NCBI GenBank assembly: GCA_946481355.1
Contig: CAMLNH010000148.1
Span: 1-6,972, forward strand
DNA: 6,972 nucleotides
DNA from: an uncultured Curvibacter sp.
GTDB taxonomy: Bacteria > Pseudomonadota > Gammaproteobacteria > Burkholderiales > Burkholderiaceae
Direction: 5' to 3'
The number at the start of each line of letters is the position of its first letter. Position 1 is the first letter of the stretch. The translations under genes and the position numbers were made by a program. Below, in pieces: positions 5,768-6,972 of this stretch. The notes under the pieces were generated by a model. The model worked only from the letters and a program-made list of their open reading frames with translations, had not been told where the DNA came from and did no database searches.

Positions 5768-6382
5768 TCAGGGCGGTACCGGCAAGGGCCTGCTGTTGCG
5801 CGGCCCCTGCTGCGACTGCCGCCGCTCGTATTCCTGGCGTCGCTCTTCTGCGCGACGCTGCCTTTCCTCGTAAGCCTTCTGCTGCTCGGCGCGGCGTGCA
5901 GCCGCGGCGGCGGCATCGGGATTGGGTGCGGACTGCGCAGCCCCAGGCCCGGCTGGCGGTACCGCAGCACGCTCGGTCTGCCGCCGCTGGGCATCCTGCA
6001 CCCTCGCCGCCTGTTCCTTGGCAGCAGCGTCCCGCTCGGCCTGACTCGCCGGTGACTCGCGTTCGGCCTGGCGCTGTTCCATGCGGCGTTGCTGCTCGGC
6101 CGCGATCGCGGCGCGTTGGGCATCGTTGAGAAGGATCTCCTGCCGGCGCAATTCCTCCAGCGCCACCCGACGCTGCCGGCGCACATCGCGCAGGCAGTCG
6201 TTGACGGCGAAGCGCTGGTAGCAGTCGGCCTCCTCCCCGCTGTAGCGCTGTACCGCCTGCTCACGCTCGGCTGCGATGCGCTCGCGCTCGCGCGCGTCAA
6301 AGGCGGGGTCGTAGGTGGCCGGCAGCTGTGCCCTGGCCAGCCCCAGCAGGCACAGGCAGCACAGACTCAGCAGATGTTTCAT
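5768..6382 (-). CDS. Secreted, highly charged helical protein of unknown function
   Basis: I do not recognise a characterised family. The 204-residue product starts with a clear Sec signal peptide: MKH, hydrophobic LLSLCCLCLLGL, and probable cleavage after ARA (residue 18). No good lipobox is present. A more ordered segment follows with two cysteines (54 and 63) in D-C-Y-Q-R-F-A-V-N-D-C, which could form a disulfide in the periplasm. From about residue 65 to 135 it is almost all Arg, Glu, Gln and Ala, consistent with a long charged helix or coiled coil. A Pro/Ala-rich linker (about 140-160), a second Arg/Glu/Gln helix, and a Pro-rich tail end the protein. The ATG overlaps the zapE stop as ATGA, so it is probably translated by coupling from zapE mRNA. 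A periplasmic structural or chaperone-like role is only a guess. Confidence 0.8.
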   Translation of the reverse strand: MKHLLSLCCLCLLGLARAQLPATYDPAFDARERERIAAEREQAVQRYSGEEADCYQRFAVNDCLRDVRRQRRVALEELRRQEILLNDAQRAAIAAEQQRRMEQRQAERESPASQAERDAAAKEQAARVQDAQRRQTERAAVPPAGPGAAQSAPNPDAAAAAARRAEQQKAYEERQRRAEERRQEYERRQSQQGPRNSRPLPVPP

Positions 6383-6972
6383 GTCAGGCGGGTATCGACC
6401 ACGCGGCGTTCCTGCTCCAGGAACTCGCGCGACTGCATTTCATTCAATCGCGACACTGTACGCGGAAATTCGTGCACCAGGGGGCCTTCGGTGTAGAGCT
6501 GCTCCGGCGGCACGGCGGCCGACAGGATGAGCTTGACGCGCCGGTCGTAGAGCACGTCGACCAGCCAGGTGAAGCGCCGCGCCTCCGAGGCCATGCGCAC
6601 CGGCATGTGCGGCACGTCGCTGAGGAACACGGTGTGGAACTGGCTCGCGATTTCCAGGTAATCGTTCTGCGAGCGCGGCCCGCCGCACAGGGTCTTGAAG
6701 TCGAACCACACCACGCCACCGGCCTTGCGCCGGGCCTGGATCTGGCGCGACTCGATGTGCAGCACCGGGTCTTCGTCGTGCGCTTCGGCCAGCTGGTTGA
6801 AGGACTCGGTCATGGCCGCATCGGCCTGCGGTCCGAGCGGCGTGTGGTAGGCCTGCACCTGCTCCATGGTGCGACGCCGGTAATCGGTGCCGTTGTCCAC
6901 GTTGACGATCTCCATCTCCTGGTTCAGCAGCGCAATCGCGGGCAGGATGCGGTCGCGGTGCAGGCCGTTGGG
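6379..6972 (-). CDS. zapE: Cell division protein ZapE (AFG1-like ATPase), C-terminal part
   Basis: ZapE is an AAA-type ATPase that associates with the FtsZ ring during constriction; it is homologous to mitochondrial AFG1/LACE1. Only the last 197 residues are in the window; the frame is open to the right edge, and the start and Walker A/B motifs lie outside. The visible part begins with N-G-L-H-R-D-R-I-L-P-A-I, matching the family's segment before the final subdomain. Other family blocks are WFDFKTLCGGPRSQNDYLEI, RRFTWLVDVLYDRRVKLI (an S-A-x-V-P follows), and the C-terminal PRTVSRLNEMQSREFLEQER. An ATG at 6915 lies inside the domain and is not the start. The stop overlaps the next gene's ATG by 4 nt. 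Identification is strong despite truncation. Confidence 0.93.
   Translation of the reverse strand, partial: PNGLHRDRILPAIALLNQEMEIVNVDNGTDYRRRTMEQVQAYHTPLGPQADAAMTESFNQLAEAHDEDPVLHIESRQIQARRKAGGVVWFDFKTLCGGPRSQNDYLEIASQFHTVFLSDVPHMPVRMASEARRFTWLVDVLYDRRVKLILSAAVPPEQLYTEGPLVHEFPRTVSRLNEMQSREFLEQERRVVDTRLT

Noticed and set aside
5362..6300. A 312-codon minus-strand frame across the phosphatase and the secreted-protein gene
   Set aside because: It crosses two genes in other frames and reads as Arg/Ser/Pro-rich noise. The signal peptide and coupling favour the other frame for 5768-6382.

Overview
This is a GC-rich, tightly packed stretch of bacterial chromosome. The gene content (scpB, rluD, bamD, a DinG/YoaA-type helicase, a DUF465 protein and zapE) and the divergent rluD/bamD arrangement point to a betaproteobacterium, most likely Burkholderiales (Comamonadaceae or Alcaligenaceae-like). 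That placement is inferred from gene order and protein character, not from a database search. I see no mobile element, CRISPR array, tRNA, rRNA, phage gene or stretch of foreign-looking composition.

Layout from left to right. (1) Bases 1-1854, minus strand: rluD (23S rRNA pseudouridine synthase), a 132-bp gap, scpB (chromosome condensation), then the first codons of another gene that overlaps the scpB stop as ATGA and runs off the left edge. The gap holds two identical copies of a 15-bp hyphenated palindrome. (2) 1859-2677, plus strand: bamD, the outer-membrane assembly lipoprotein. It diverges from rluD with start codons about 5 nt apart, and its probable -10 box TATAAT lies inside rluD. (3) 2622-4857, minus strand: a small DUF465/YdcH-like gene overlapping the start of an XPD-like iron-sulfur helicase (DinG/YoaA family). 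The helicase's 3' end overlaps the bamD 3' end by 56 bp. (4) 4990-5757, plus strand: a PP2C-type Ser/Thr phosphatase with a 132-bp divergent upstream region that carries two inverted repeats. (5) 5768-6972, minus strand: zapE (cut off by the right edge), translationally coupled through ATGA to a secreted, highly charged protein of unknown function.

The genes are mostly unrelated housekeeping functions: ribosome modification, chromosome segregation, outer-membrane biogenesis, DNA repair, signalling and cell division. They do not form one pathway, and I find no convincing new multi-gene system. The points most worth a second look are the paired palindromes upstream of scpB, the uncharacterised secreted protein downstream of zapE, the overlapping gene ends at bamD, and the variant first motif of the phosphatase. 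No stretch longer than about 132 bp lacks a gene.
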